Assembly (NCBI GenBank): GCA_037974665.1 | Contig: CM075775.1 | Coordinates: forward strand, 30,695,732-30,759,731 | Length of the DNA: 64,000 nt | DNA from: Ehretia macrophylla | Lineage: Eukaryota > Streptophyta > Magnoliopsida > Boraginales > Ehretiaceae | Direction: 5' to 3' | Shown: positions 43,867-57,336 of the stretch, piece after piece | Layout of the letters: each line of letters starts with the position of its first letter | Position numbering within the stretch: position 1 is the stretch's first letter | Notes under the pieces: model-generated | Database searches by the model: none | What the model was told of the DNA's origin: nothing | The model's input: the letters and a program-made list of their open reading frames with translations, nothing else | Translations under genes and position numbers: made by a program

Positions 43867-46600
43867 TCTAGCCCAATAAGGGTATCCTCAATGAAGTCTT
43901 CAAATGCAAAACTTTCCTAATTTGAATATTTTTAGAGACTTAATGGCTCAAAAAATAACATTAATGATCTAAATATACGTAGGGTACAACACTTTTGACT
44001 TAAAAGATGTCAATATATATATATATATATAGTCTAAATTATCAAATAGAGAACGTTCTACTTTATTTGGTTTGTCAGGTTTTATGATTGTACTTCTATT
44101 ACAAGACGAAGATCATTATATCTTAAAAGACTTACATCAATGACCGTGAGCACTGTCGCGGGACGATAAAAATCTTAAGAAAACTGAATGAAATTCAGGC
44201 CCCGATCTTAATCCAAAGTTCTTGTATATTCTGATATTTATTAGTATCCTCAAGCGTTATTCAGGATTATTGTTTTTTTTGGATTTTGAATTCTAGTATT
44301 CTTTTTATTCCATTTGCATTTATATTTGCAAAAGTTTCAGCCTAGACAAGTAAGTTTTCTCACCTGATCTATTTTATTATTAGATTTATGTTATAATCTA
44401 GATTATGTTATAATCTAATTTGTGATAACGTTATAATATATTATCATAAACAAGAAAATTATATATGTACTCACATAATTTTTGCTAATAGTTTTTTTTA
44501 CATAATGCAGGAAACTATTTTTTTTCCTTGCTCAAATATACCTCTCAATATTTTTCAAAACTTAATATTTCCCTCAAATTTTTTTAAAGTCTAGCATTGC
44601 TTAACTATGTCAAACAATCAACAACTTTTGTTCAATAACACTTCTAACCAAATCTCTAGTTTTGAATACTTTACAACTCAAAAATTAAAATTTTATAACT
44701 AGGCCAAATAAAGCCTTGCTCGTTTGTTGTGAATGATAATTCTTTGACTTAGCAATTGATTAAATCCTTGAGTTTTGCTATGATAGTAACAAATATTCGA
44801 TTTTCAGCATGCGTCTTAATGCGCGTGATAATATGCACAATTAGATATGTTAAGAAAGATGAGAAACTATTTTAACACTAATTGATATTAAGGTGGAAAA
44901 GTAATCAATTTTCTATATTAATGTTCGAATTTATGAATTTACCCATGCACAAGAATTATATTATTTAACACTCCTCCTCATAGATGACTTGAATTCAAAA
45001 ACCAATTTGCATACCAACATGAAAAAGTAGAGTCAGCACTAAAATATGGGTCCCATGAGGATCAATTGTAGTACAAATTGATGATGGCAGCTCTTTTAAG
45101 CAACTGTTTGATATTCAGAGTTACTTCTTTAATAATCATGGTCACGACTCACATGTGAGGAGTGTTAAAATATATATACAACGGTTTCATATGAATAAAT
45201 TTTAAATTTTAAGAGCATCATATTAGATAATAGATAACTCCGCATAATACTAATTAGTTATAGAATGAAATTTTATTGTATTTAACATAGTTTGAAAGAT
45301 AATCCTTATATATTTTATCCTAAATTAATTGGTATTAGATAGAAATATAACTTAAAATCTTACATTATAGTGTTGAAATTTGTAATTTATCAAATGGGTT
45401 AGTCGTACCAAAGAATCTCTTTAAATTAATACTTGATAAATTAATAATCTCTTTTAAATAATAAAAATGTTAGGTCCCGACTTGAGACCAGTGTAAAAAA
45501 TTAATAATTTCGATAAAATTATAAGATAATACATTTAAAATATTTTTTTTTTGTATTTTATCAACTCAAATATTTTATAAATTAATAATTAGCTAAAAAT
45601 TACATTATAAATTGTCTATAAAATTAGAGAAACTTGTTCTAATCCAAAATCTAATACGAGATTAGATAAACTTGTTCTAATCCTACTAAATTAGATTCTT
45701 ATCTTCTATTTTTATTGGTCTATTTTACTTGTCTTTTCAAATTGGCCTAAAAATATACGAGTCATTTTTCAAAAAAGATACCATAAATATAATATATTCA
45801 CTATTAAGCCAAAAAAATTAAAAATATCTCGATCGATAAATTATTATTAATTTATCGATAAATTGATATTTCGCTAAATTAATAGAATTTAGTGGTCTCA
45901 ATATTATTAATTTAAAGAGGTTGTACAGTATCTAACACTTTACATCACGTTTAACCTAAAGTTGACATGAAATGATAGTGTCGATGAGAAAAACTACTTA
46001 TGAACGTTGAAATAATGGAATGGAGTCAACGAGAAAAGATGAGTCACAGGCAGATGGACAACAATGACTAAGACCTAGCTCTAATATCATAATAAGATTC
46101 ATGGAGTTCTATCATAAAAATAATTAGTATTAGGATGAACCATATATTTCTTAACACAATATCAGGAGTTACACCTTTTATTTGACTAGTCTTATCCACC
46201 CACCTATGACTTATTAGCTTGCTAACAAGAAGAATTCTTGTCCATTTACATCCAATACTGTGCCCCTACTGATCCCTTTCAGTCTAATTTGGAGTTTTTC
46301 ATTTTTTAGTTTTTTTCACTTTTAACTTTTATTTAAAAAAACTTTAAAAAAGGTCAAACAAATTAGTTCAGCTTCTAAACTCACAGGAAACGATTTTGAG
46401 TGTTTAAAAGTTAAGTCAAACAGAACTTAAGAGATTAAATACTTTAATATAATTCATTGGCATTGGAATTCTCATAACAGATTGTTCAAAGCAAGCTGGT
46501 CGAGGCTAGACATGTCTTGTAAATATAAAAAGTATCCAAAGATTCACATCGAATTCAGATTTACGTGATCACACTACTAGTATATATATATACATACATA
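43867..46600. other. AT-rich stretch without genes
   Basis: Contains a short (TA)n at about 44008-44029 and the MITE-like block listed separately. I see no coding region. Confidence 0.5.
45414..45922. mobile_element. MITE-like element with TCTTTAAATTAAT ends
   Basis: Left CTCTTTAAATTAATA and right TATTATTAATTTAAAGAG form inverted ends about 500 bases apart. Both ends contain further inverted matches (GATAAATTAATAAT-type). Interior noncoding. Target duplication not resolved. Confidence 0.5.
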
Positions 46601-46642
46601 CGTCCAAATTATGAAAATTAAAATATTTCTTATAACTTTACC

Positions 46643-46649
46643 TATAAAT
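46643..46649 (+). promoter_or_regulatory. TATA box of gene F
   Basis: TATAAAT, 86 bases before the ATG, within CCTATAAATTGTTGCC, as at gene B. Confidence 0.7.
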
Positions 46650-46728
46650 TGTTGCCGCTCCCAGCAACCAGAATCAACTCAGAAACTCAACAAAATTGAT
46701 CAAGTGGTCTTAGCTACAAACTAGCCAA

Positions 46729-47268
46729 ATGGTTAAGCTCATTGCACTAATGGGGTTTTTGGTTGCTGCATCATGTTAGTCTTTCCCCCATTTTCCTATA
46801 ATAGGCACACTGGTACATATATTAGTCTACGGTTGGTATTCAACCAGTTCAAACTGATATCAGTCTTCTTACATATATAGGGTGAATCCCACATACATGT
46901 GGAATCTACTTTCTTTCTCACAGACTAATATTAGTACGGACTGATAAAATATTTTTTCATTAGTCTAACATGGTTATTAACAAAACATCGATCATATATT
47001 ATTTGCAGGTGTAAGTTTCCACATGGCATTTGCTAGTAGACCAGTTGGTGATTGCTATAATGAATGTTTCCTGTTTGGGAACTATTGCGCTCCTGGCTGC
47101 TGGTGTTTCCCAATTGAGATACTTGCTGGTTTTTGCCTCCCCGATGGTCGCTTAACTCTAGGTCTACCTCATTGTCTTTCTCATACTGATTGCACTAGAA
47201 ATGAAAGTGGTAGTTATTGCATCCGAGTTATTGGTAATCCATACGGCCGATGCTCCTCAAGTATCTAA
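46729..47268 (+). CDS. Albumin-1-like cysteine-rich secreted peptide, gene F (divergent)
   Basis: Exon 1 is 46729-46774, exon 2 is 47009-47268. The intron is the longest in the cluster (234 bases), again phase 1 in codon 16. The product is 101 residues, starting MVKLIA, with an AFA cleavage motif at 22-24. The b-type knottin has Cys 31, 35, 42, 46, 48 and 58 (C-x3-C-x6-C-x3-C-x-C-x9-C). The a-like tail has Cys 71, 77, 86 and 97, but its last motif is YGRC, not YGWC. It lacks the C-terminal Lys-Ser of the others. The nearby promoter outside the TATA region does not match B, D and E well, so this is the oldest branch of the cluster. The pseudogene at 19360 is its nearest relative in the window. 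Confidence 0.85.
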
Positions 47269-48830
47269 TAATCCATTCGATTTGACGACTTCGATTGCTT
47301 GATGTAGTACCACGTTTTGAACTTCATATATGAAGCTTTAGTGCTTACAATAAAATGTCTGAATCAAAATTTAAGTAAATTCTTAAAGTTTCAGTTTTCA
47401 CAATTAAGCCCTTCATATTACATGTGTTTGCTCTATCTTTTGATGTTTTAAATAACTAATCTTTATGTGACATTGTTTACGCTTATTAAATTTAAATGTC
47501 ATTGGAGAAAGGATCTATCTGCGGATATAAATAAGTAGATCTTCAACAGTTAATTGACAAAATTTAATTTTTGGAAGCTCTTGAATATTCTATACGTTCG
47601 ACCAAAAAAACAAAAAAATAATAATATTGTATACATCTGGTGTTTGTTGTTTTGGAGCCTAGTAACTATATTCTATACAAACCATTCAGACGTGAAAAGA
47701 TATATTAGTTGCACTATTACGATTACCAAACGAAAGAGAGAAGATCTATACAGCTCACTATTTTACCATTCTACCCAATTCTCGTCCTCTTTATTTGTGT
47801 GTATGTAAAAATATCTACGCAAGGAAATATCAAATCACACGATTAGGGTTACGAAAGAGGCAAGATGTTGGATATTGTAGTTTGTTAGAATTTAATGGGA
47901 GACATTGTAATCGCCACCTTGACGATGTCTTTTAATTATGTGCAAATCCATGGTCTATATTTTCCTTGTAGTGACATGAGATAATGAGCGTTTTGAAAGA
48001 ATCCAATAACGCGCTGGAGTGGGGTGTCTCACCTACCAGGATTAATTAGATACCTTATAACTCTCTTATGTTGCTTGGCCTTTTAATTGAAGGAGGCTTG
48101 CCTAATTTTTAACCTTCCAATGTTCGTACGTCTCCTTCGAGAATCAGCGGAATACTGAAGGCACATAAAATCGTGTTTACGCAAAACAACTATTGCCAAT
48201 GCAGAAAAATCATGTTTTTCTGGCAAACACAAAATTTGTTTCTGTCATCAAAAGCTAGCTAAAATCATATACGGGATTTTAAAAGTACTTTGGGCTCTTC
48301 CAAATACAGAATCGTAAGGGCCTAAGTTATGGAAATTAATTATTCCATACATCAAACGAATGTTTCATGTCTAATAACGCGCTAGAGTGGGCCTAAGTAT
48401 CCCGTCCTCCTGTCGAGTTAAGGTCCTATGTCCCCCTCGACTCCTTGTATATTTTATTTTTGAATTAATAAAAATTTTGGAAGGTGCTGCCCCTCCTTTC
48501 TGCAAAAAAAGAAAAAAAAAATTCTTTTTCACGCATTCATGGTCCAGTGTTTTATAAGCTCATTACTTACGTGCAGTGACTTGCTCCCTTGCCTTAAGAT
48601 TAACTTTCTTTAAAATCTTATTTTAGTAAGTTCCTTTTAAACATCATATGCCTATGTATTTCGCGGTTTTGATATCTCAAGTATCAAGTATTTCATGGTT
48701 TTAAAATCCTAAACAAAATTTGGGCCGGAATCTTTATTTATCTAAGCATTGAATTGAACAAGAGATTTCAGGATCTTCCAAAGAATATGACATTTTGAAC
48801 GCTTTGCATATTGAGTATGATTTATAAACC
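47269..48830. other. Gene-free stretch
   Basis: The block AATAACGCGCTGGAGTGGG occurs near 48006 and, slightly changed, near 48374. About 48371-48520 ends in an A-rich tail and may be a LINE 3' end. No coding region recognised. Confidence 0.4.
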
Positions 48831-51800
48831 CAGAGGCGGTCCTCCCCGGGTCCCCCCAATTTTATATTTTTTTAAAAAAATTAGTTATATTTTTAAAATA
48901 AATATTTATAAGCCCCCCAATTAAAAAAAAAAAAAAAAAAAAAGAGGACTGATGATGCCAGCTTTGCTGTACCGCATCTGCGCACCAAGTCCCAAAAATT
49001 GAACTTCACGTCTTCACCTCAAGTTTTCACCAAAACTTTGTCCAAAAGTACACTTTATACTTTTGAGTTTTGATCAAAAGCAAAAAAGCACAAAGCAAAA
49101 TGTCATCTCCTTCTGTTTTTCCGCCATTCTAACTCGCAAAGAAAAAGGCCAAAGTTGAGGTAATTTTTATTTATTTATTGTTTTTTAATTTGATTTGTGT
49201 TTAGCTGATAGATGACAATCAATTTTCTTTATCATTTGAGTTTGGTTATATGATTGTGATTGGTTTTTTTTCTTTTTTTTTTTGTGCTTGAGATTTGTTT
49301 GGATTGCTCTTTTGTGTAAGTTTGTTGTAGAGATGAATGTGATCTAATTTGTTTGGATAGCTTGAGATTTGTTTGGATTCCGTGGCATTATAATTGAAGG
49401 AATTTTATATTATAAGAGATGGTTGACACTAAAAGACGATATATATAGTTTATTCACTAATAATGGAAAGCGAGCTGGGTCCGCTAAAGTAACATTTTTG
49501 TAGTCAAATTTAGGCCTGTTGGAAAATGCCTATGGTAGTTTATAGGGATTAGTTTCTTCCAAATCGTTCTTGCAAATCAAAGATGGAATATTGCCTTTTC
49601 AATCAACTGAATCACAAATAACATTTATGATGATAGCAGCGTTTGACCACTTCTTTCACGAAAAGTTTGAGATTTTGTGCATTATCATTGCCGTGGTCCG
49701 TGGAGCCTTTGTATTGGTTAATTAACAAATATGAATGTTAAATTTATTGGATATATATATACATAATTAATTAAATTCAGATTTATCAAATTCATTTATT
49801 TAACTATTTTAATTAATGTTAAATTTATTTTCAGGCTAAAGTATGAATAAGTCTAAAATAATTTATTCATTCTTTAAAAGAAAAGAAAAGGATGTTCACC
49901 CAGAATATAGTGAACAATATTCTGCATCTGATATTGATACAAATGTGCTTTTAGAACCTTCAACAAAATTTCCAAGGGTTGAACATGAAACAGTAGATAT
50001 AAATTCTTTAGTGCATGACCCGGGTTTACGTCCTCAGATTTGGGAGTATTCAGTGAATCAAATAGATGAAATTCGTAGAGCATATCTTCAATTTGGTTCA
50101 TATCAGCATATTCAATCAGATTATCCATTTTTTGGACAAGAGAGTCATCCGCGTCTATTTCAAGCTCATTGGTTCCAAAAATTTCATTGGTTGGAGTATT
50201 CATCTTCAAAAGATGTTGTATTTTGTTTTCCATGCTACCTTTTTGCAAAAGAATCAAAAGAAAAACCTAGATCAAATGCATTCACAGTTAAGGGATTTAG
50301 GAATTGGAGAAAAGTAAACAACGAAAAAGATTGTGCTTTCTTATCTCATGTAGGGAAGGATACAAATTCAATTCACAATTCAGCTATAAAATATTGTGAT
50401 AATTTAAAGAATCAGTCTTCTCATATTGAAAATGTGATGCAAAGGCAATCTACTTCACTAATTTTGAGTAATCGCTTGCACCTTAAAGCTTCAATAGATA
50501 TTGTTCGATGGTTAACGTTTCAAGGATGTGCTTTTAGAGGGCATGATGAAAGTTCAAATTCAATAAATCAAGGTAACTTTCTTGAAATGATAAAAATATT
50601 AGCATCTTACAATGAACAAGTGCATGAAGTTGTTTTGGATAATGCTCCACAAAATGCTAAATACACAGGACATAAAATTCAAAAGGAAATTTTGTTTGTG
50701 TTGGCTAGAAATGTGCAAAATAAAATTCGTGATGAGATTGGTGATGCAATGTTTTGTATAATTGTTGATGAGTCTCGGGATGAATCTAAAAGAGAGCAAA
50801 TGGCTCTTGTTATAAGATTTGTTGACAAGGACGGATTTGTTAGAGAGAGATTTCTTGATTTGATTCATGTTAAAGACACAACATCATTAACTCTTAAAAG
50901 AGAGATTTCTAGTGCATTATTCCATCATAACCTCAATATTCTTAATATTCGTGGTCAAGGATATGATGGAGCTAGCAATATGCGTGGAGAGTGGAATGGG
51001 TTACAAGCTTTGTTTCTTAAAGATTGTCCTTCTATTTATTATGTACATTGTTGGGCTCACCAGTTGCAATTATCTCTTATTGTTGCATCTAGAGAAGTTT
51101 CTGATATACATACCTTTTTTGAAAACTTGAATTTCATTGTTAACATCGTTGGGTCTTCTTCTAAATGGAATGATGAATTATAAGCTACCCAAGTAACTAA
51201 AAATGCACATTTAATTGAATGTGGTAAGATTGATACCAGTAGAGAAGCCAATCAGATAGGAACTTTGCAACGTCCTGGAGATACTAAATGGGGTTCTCAT
51301 TTTAGGTCAATTTGTAGTTTGATAAGGATCTTTGGTGCAACTTGTATGGTTCTTCAAAACATAGCTATTGAAGGGTCTACATACCCTCAACGTGGATATG
51401 CTACTTTTGCTCTTAAGGTATTGATGTCATTTGATTTTGTATTTATCTTGCATGTGATGAAAGAAATCATGGGGATTACGAACATTTTGTGCCAAATATT
51501 GCAACAAAAATCTTAGGATATTGTAAATGCTATGCATATGATTTCAAGTACAAAATTATTAATGCAAAAGTTGAGAGATTTTGGTTGGGAAAGTCTTATA
51601 GAGAATGTGACATCATTTTATTTACACCAGAATATTCAAGTTCCTGATATGAATATGCTTCTTATTTTGATATACTCCGATCTCATCGTCTAAAGGATAG
51701 TTAACAGTGGAGCATCATTACCGGATAGACATCTTCACAACTGCTATAGATCAACAATTACAGGAGTTAAACAATAGATTTAGTGATCAAGCAACGGAGC

Positions 51801-52432
51801 TTCTTACTCTTAGCATAACTTTGGATCCAAGAGATGGTTACAAATCATTTTCAATTAATGATATATGCAAACTTGCTAAAAGATTTTATCCTTTTGACTT
51901 CCTCGAGCAAGTGAAGATTCTTCTAAGTTATCAATTGCAACATTATGAGCTTGATATGCCTAATTATCCTGATTTGAAAATTTTATCTAGCTTAACAGCT
52001 CTATGTAGAGGATTGATGGAAACTGGAAAATCAAAAGTTTATCCGTTAGTTGATAGATTGATACAGTTGATTTTAACTCTTCCTATCTCAACAATAACTA
52101 CAGAACAAGCTTTTTCTGCTATGAAAATTATCAAAACAAGGCTTCGCAACCGGATGGAAGATGACTTTCTTAGAGATAGCTTAATTGTCTATATTGAAAA
52201 GAAAATTGCTAAAGATGTATCTGAGGATGTGATAATCGATGAAATCTATGCTATAAAAAAAAAAAGACAAGCCCAACTTCATTAACAGAATTGGTAAACA
52301 TTACTTTACATAATCTTGTGTCATTTTGTTAAATAGTATTCTTTACATGTGTTTGTATTTATAATATATTATATCGTTAATCATTTTAACTCAATCTCAG
52401 CCCCCTCCCATATTAAAATCTTGGGTCCCCTG
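48831..52432 (+). mobile_element. hAT transposon (ZMYM1-like type)
   Basis: 3602 bases flanked by a perfect 8-base target copy TATAAACC at 48823-48830 and 52433-52440. Ends are CAGAGGCGG at left and CAGGGGACC (right end, reverse complement), short imperfect hAT-type inverted repeats. It contains one broken transposase gene. Confidence 0.93.
49843..52285 (+). pseudogene. hAT transposase (TTF zinc finger, DUF4371, hAT dimerisation)
   Basis: An ATG at 49843 lies 9 bases after an acceptor-like TTTTCAG, with a plausible 5' UTR intron from about 49160. The first 446 codons are open. A TTF-type zinc finger has CFPCYLF at about residue 127. The catalytic core shows VDESRDESKREQ (about residue 308), GQGYDGASNMRG (about residue 367) and CWAHQLQL (about residue 402). 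A TAA at 51181, a TAG at 51514 and a frameshift before 51707 break it. The C-terminal hAT dimerisation motif TTEQAFSAMKIIKTRLRNRM is intact at about 52099-52158. In the intact family this cuts and pastes the element. Confidence 0.92.
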
Positions 52433-52440
52433 TATAAACC

Positions 52441-53275
52441 CCATAAAAACTGTGTGTGTAATCGTACTTTTGGCAGCGTTTATAATGGACGCTGCCTATT
52501 ATAAACAGTACAAGGGTTTTATCGGCTATTAGACGCCACCATTTCTACCAAATATCGGTGCTTCCTCTATATAGCGCCATGAAATATCATGACTAATAAT
52601 TGGCGCGAATCTGTCCCGCCAATATTGTGGCAGAAATGGCGGCATTTTGACGTAGCTAAACGCCGCTATTATGTTATACTCATTGACAGCATTTTAATAC
52701 TCAGCACCGACATTCTTTGTCATTAGCGGCACTTCTAGCAAAAATGCCGCAATATAATTGGGCTCTTTTGCTGGCGCTTTAGAGGAAACGCCAACGTTTG
52801 TCTAGACATATTTAACATCAAACCCACTCCTCAATAGAACAATCTGCACCAAATACAAACCCCATCAAATTTATCTATTCTCTGTTGTTTTCAAGTGCGC
52901 TCAACTTCTATTTTTCATGTATATGTCTATATATTTCTTCTTGTATTTGCTAATAAACATGTCTATATGTATGTATCTACACAATTGCCATTATGTATGT
53001 GAGTTCGGGTATATGATATGTATATATGCGCGCACACACAATATCTATATATTTTTGCTTGATAATAGTCCTTTGCTCTTTTAAATTTCACATTTTTTTA
53101 ATTGTATTCACTATATACTTTTAATATTTCTTACCAATTTGTTATTATTGCATGACGTAAAATTCACAAAAAAAAAATTAGGTTCTTAACTCAAAGTTGT
53201 TGATAAAGATAAGAAAAAAAAATTATATACACTTATAATTTTCTTGGTTTCATATCACAGTAAAACTATCATTGA
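52441..53275. mobile_element. Subterminal region of second CACTA element
   Basis: Motifs of the type AAACGCCGC, GGCAGCG, GGCGG and AGCGCC recur in both orientations at 52470-52800, as in subterminal regions of some CACTA elements. It lies just upstream of a TNP2 start. No CACTA terminus could be read at the left. Confidence 0.5.
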
Positions 53276-53694
53276 ATGGATAAAAGTTGGACTAGAAAGC
53301 TAAGATATAGCATTAAGTTAATAGAGTCGATAGATTTCTTGATTTTATATTCGCTCATAATTCAAAAGAAAAGATTTTGTGCCCTTGTGTCTGGTACGTC
53401 AATTGTCTATTGCAATCTCAGGACATCGTAAAAGAACATTTGGTATGTCATGGAATGATTGATGGGTATACCACGTGGACTTGTCATGGAGAATTTGTTA
53501 GAAATAGAGATGCACGACCTCTTGTTGACGTAGAGCCACCAATAGTTGATTCATTTGAAAGTCGTTGCAATATGAATGATTTAGTGAGGGATGCATTTGG
53601 AATTCAATTGGATTTAATAAATGAATGTTTAGAGGGTGAAGAAAGTTATGGAGATGAGGATGATGTTGATGTTGATGTTAAGGTTGGGCATCAC

Positions 53695-56411
53695 TGTAAG
53701 ACCCGAGCATGAACTAATGTGCATGTATCTATTTTAATTGTCATTTGAAATAATATGTTAAGATAACTGAGGTTTCAACTTAAAATCAATTGGTGCCAAG
53801 TGGAGTAGAGGTTCTATCCTAAAACCAATTGGTGCCAAGTGGAATGACCTAAGATCTTATATGGTGGACTTGGAGTTGGTGATTTTCTGATGTAGGAGGA
53901 ATGTATATTCCAACATAATATGAACATTTAATTACCTATTCTATCATTTGAATCTACTTGTGCATTTGAATTTGCATTTAACTTAAATTTGGTTTGGCAT
54001 TTGACTAGCATTTAACCTATACACATTTATACTACACAATACATACATATATACATATAAACATAGACATATTTTGTTTGCCAACCAATCTTGACCATAT
54101 TGACTTAGCATTAGTTGTCTTTGCTTGACTATTTTACATTATATACATTATACACATATGTTATACACATAACAAACCAAAACCAAGAGGGAAGAAAAGC
54201 TTTGGGCGGCCAAATAGAGAGAGGAAGAGAAGATATCTCCATTTTTTGAGACTTAGCATTTTGGAGAGCAAAACTAGCATTTTGGAACACCTAGAGTTGG
54301 ATTTTGGCAAAGCTCATCTCTAGCATCTTATTCCTTGCATCTCTAACTTTCTAAAAATACCAAAGGTGAGGGATTTCTTGTACTCTATGTGTAGATCATG
54401 TTGTATATTGCTTATAAATGCTTATTTTGCAAGATCACATGGTTAAGTAGTGATTTAAGAGCTGTCTGCGCACTGTTTTTTGCATGATTGTTTTGATATC
54501 GTAAACCTTAATGGATAAGGCTAATTTTTGGATATGTTATACTAGACTTATAGTAGAACAAACTCTATATTTGGTGCATGTCAAGATTTCGTGGTTAACT
54601 GGCATGTTTAGGCCCTTTCCAGAGAGATAATACATTTAGCACAAATTTGGATAGTTTCCTGCGCAGTGAACTTGCATGCTCGATTTGATGTACCAAATGT
54701 TGTTGAAATGGTCTGATTTTTTGATATATGGTGCAAGACTCCTTGTAGAGTAAACTTTATGTTGGGAGTTTCTCCAGATTTGGAGGTTAAGGTGTTTTTT
54801 TAAGGCCATTCTAGTAGGTTCCCGAACCTCGCATATGCTGCATAGATTTGCGCAATATTTTTCGAAAGGCCATATCTTTATGAATATAGCTCCGAATCGA
54901 GATTCATTTGATTCTAGAACCATCAACACTTAAAGAGCTATGTCTCTGTGCTGTTTCAGAGATTTTAGAGGACTTTGAGTTTGTGAACCGAACTGAATAA
55001 GTCATGCATATGTTGTCCAGATTTTCCAGCTTACATGTCCATATGTTTTTATGTTGTATGATGGTTAAATGTTGGTGTTAATGCATTGAGTACATGTTCT
55101 TTTGAAGTTTAGTTGATGGAAATGAATATATGCTTAAAGGTGTTGTTGTTGGTTAGATAGCCTACTTTGTTATCCAATGAAAGTGTTGTAAGTGTTGTTA
55201 AGTGTTAATGCTAAGTGTTGATTAGTGCTAAATGTGGTGTCAAGCAATGTCGGAAATGTCTACATATTTGGAAGTGTTTGTAATGATTGGGTAACCTATT
55301 TTATTACCTAATCAATGTGTTCTAAATGTTAATGAAATATTGAATTGTTAAAGTGTTGAGATGTTAAATGTGATTGAGGGGCAACCTACTTTGTTGTCCT
55401 CTCAAAGCGAATGTGAATGCATGATATGTGTTTAATGCGAATACGTGATTGTGTTTGATGCGATGCAAAGCGTTGGGTGGATACCCTTATGTGATAGGTT
55501 GCAACCTTTAGTGCGTCATGATAGTGTCGTGTCGTGTTGGGCGGCATAGAGCTTGCCGATAATTATATGACTACTATGTACTAGTCCTTTCTCTCATGTG
55601 GTCGGTGAAGGACATGGAGAGTTGGGTCATATATTCGTGTACATACAGAGTACACTCGCGTGCGTATAGGGAAAAAGTTCATGAGCGAGTTACAAGTGAC
55701 GGTATCAACAATGTTAAGCGGTATCCTTATAATGTGAATATACATAACTTGGTTGAATTCAAGTTATGATGCAATTCGAATGCGAATGTGATTATATGAT
55801 GTCTCTAATGCAAGTTATAATGCGATGTGAATGCAAATGTGATTATATGTTGTCTCTAATGTGTTTCAAAAGATTTTCAGGTTGAAGTTCCCAAAACTCC
55901 CTTTATCCCTCAGTGAGCCTGTTTAGCTCATTCTCTTTATATGCATGCTATAGGTGAACTCGATGATTGATTACGTGCGAGAGAAGAATGAGAATGTGAC
56001 TTATGTTTATGTATTTGGATTATGAATACAATGTTTATGTTTTTAGTAATTTTGTTGTATTAAAAGGCATTTGAACTTATATTGTATATTTAGTTAAGTC
56101 TTGTATTTTGAAGCCTAGCTTATTTTGTTGTATATATGGATGGTCATGTTGGATCAAGATCACTCTAGCTAGATTTTTCTTTTGTGTTTGGAAGCCAAAT
56201 ATATTATATGCCTTGTAATGAACACCTAACCTAAATGCTATGAATAGATTCTAGATGTTTTATGATTTATTGTCTTTTATCGTCATTTGTATGGTGTATG
56301 TTTTCAATTATCGTTGGAGGAATGTCCAAGCTTGATCCTTCAAGCATTCAATGAATGAACGTAGTTGCGTTTTGAGCTTGGTTCCTGATGGACCAAGTTT
56401 GGGGCGTGACA
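53695..56411. mobile_element. Solo LTR inside the TNP2 gene
   Basis: It begins TGTAAGACCCGAGC and ends GGGGCGTGACA (TG..CA), 2717 bases. Perfect 5-base target copies ATCAC lie at 53690-53694 and 56412-56416. No gag or pol inside. The ends resemble long Ty3/gypsy LTRs that begin TGTCACGCCCC. Solo LTRs arise by recombination between the two LTRs of a complete element. Confidence 0.88.
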
Positions 56412-56950
56412 ATCACAATCACTTTGAAAATGGACCTAGTGATGAAGCTTTGAAATTTTTTAAGTTTCTTGAATAAGGCAACCAAGAACTATATCCATGT
56501 TCCAAATCAACTGTATTGTCATTCACGGTCTAGCTAATTCACTTAAAATGTGATAACAAATGGACAAAGAAATCAGTTAATAAGCTTCTTGAATTCGTAA
56601 AAGACCATTTCCCTCATTCAAGAATGCCTAAATCTTGCTATGAAGGTAAGAAGATGACAAATGCATTGGTCTTGAGATTTGAAAAGATTCATGTATGACC
56701 AATTATATAATTGTATGTTGTATACAGGTGTTAAAGAATCGCAACAATCGTGTCAAGTTCATAATTCATCTCGTTGGCAAGAAGACAATGAAGTTAGCGG
56801 AAGATCTAAGAAGAAAAAGGTTGCTGCTAAAATTTTGATATACTTTTCATTGATTCCAAGGCTTCAAAACTTGTACATGTCTTTGAAAACATCATCTTTA
56901 ATGAGATAGCATGACAAGGGTCGTACGAAGGACAAATTTTTAAGGTTGCA

Positions 56951-57336
56951 GATTCATTAGCGTGGAAGGATTTTGATTATCGACATCTTGATTTTGCTTC
57001 TGATCCTCGAAATGTTAGATTTGCATTAGTGAGTGATGGTTTTAATAATTTTGGATTGATGAGTAATGCATACATCATATGGCCTGTAATTTTAATTCCA
57101 TACAATTTGCCCCTATGGATGTATATGAAACAATCTTCATTCAGATTCATTAGCATGGAAGGATTTTGATCATCGACATCCTGATTTTGCTTTTGATCCT
57201 CAAAATGTTAGACTTGCATTAGTGAGTGATGGTTTTAATAATTTTGGATTGATGAGTAATGCATACATCATATGGCCTGTAATTTTAATTCCATACAATT
57301 TGCCCCTATGGATGTGTATGAAACAATCTTCATTTA
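56951..57336 (+). repeat. 193-base tandem duplication in TNP2
   Basis: GATTCATTAG begins both copies (56951 and 57144). About seven differences were seen by eye. The period is not a multiple of three, so it shifts the frame. Confidence 0.9.

Noticed and set aside
53377-53712. Independent 111-residue gene
   Set aside because: It is the N-terminal domain of a TNP2 transposase, cut by the solo LTR; the last codons are LTR sequence.
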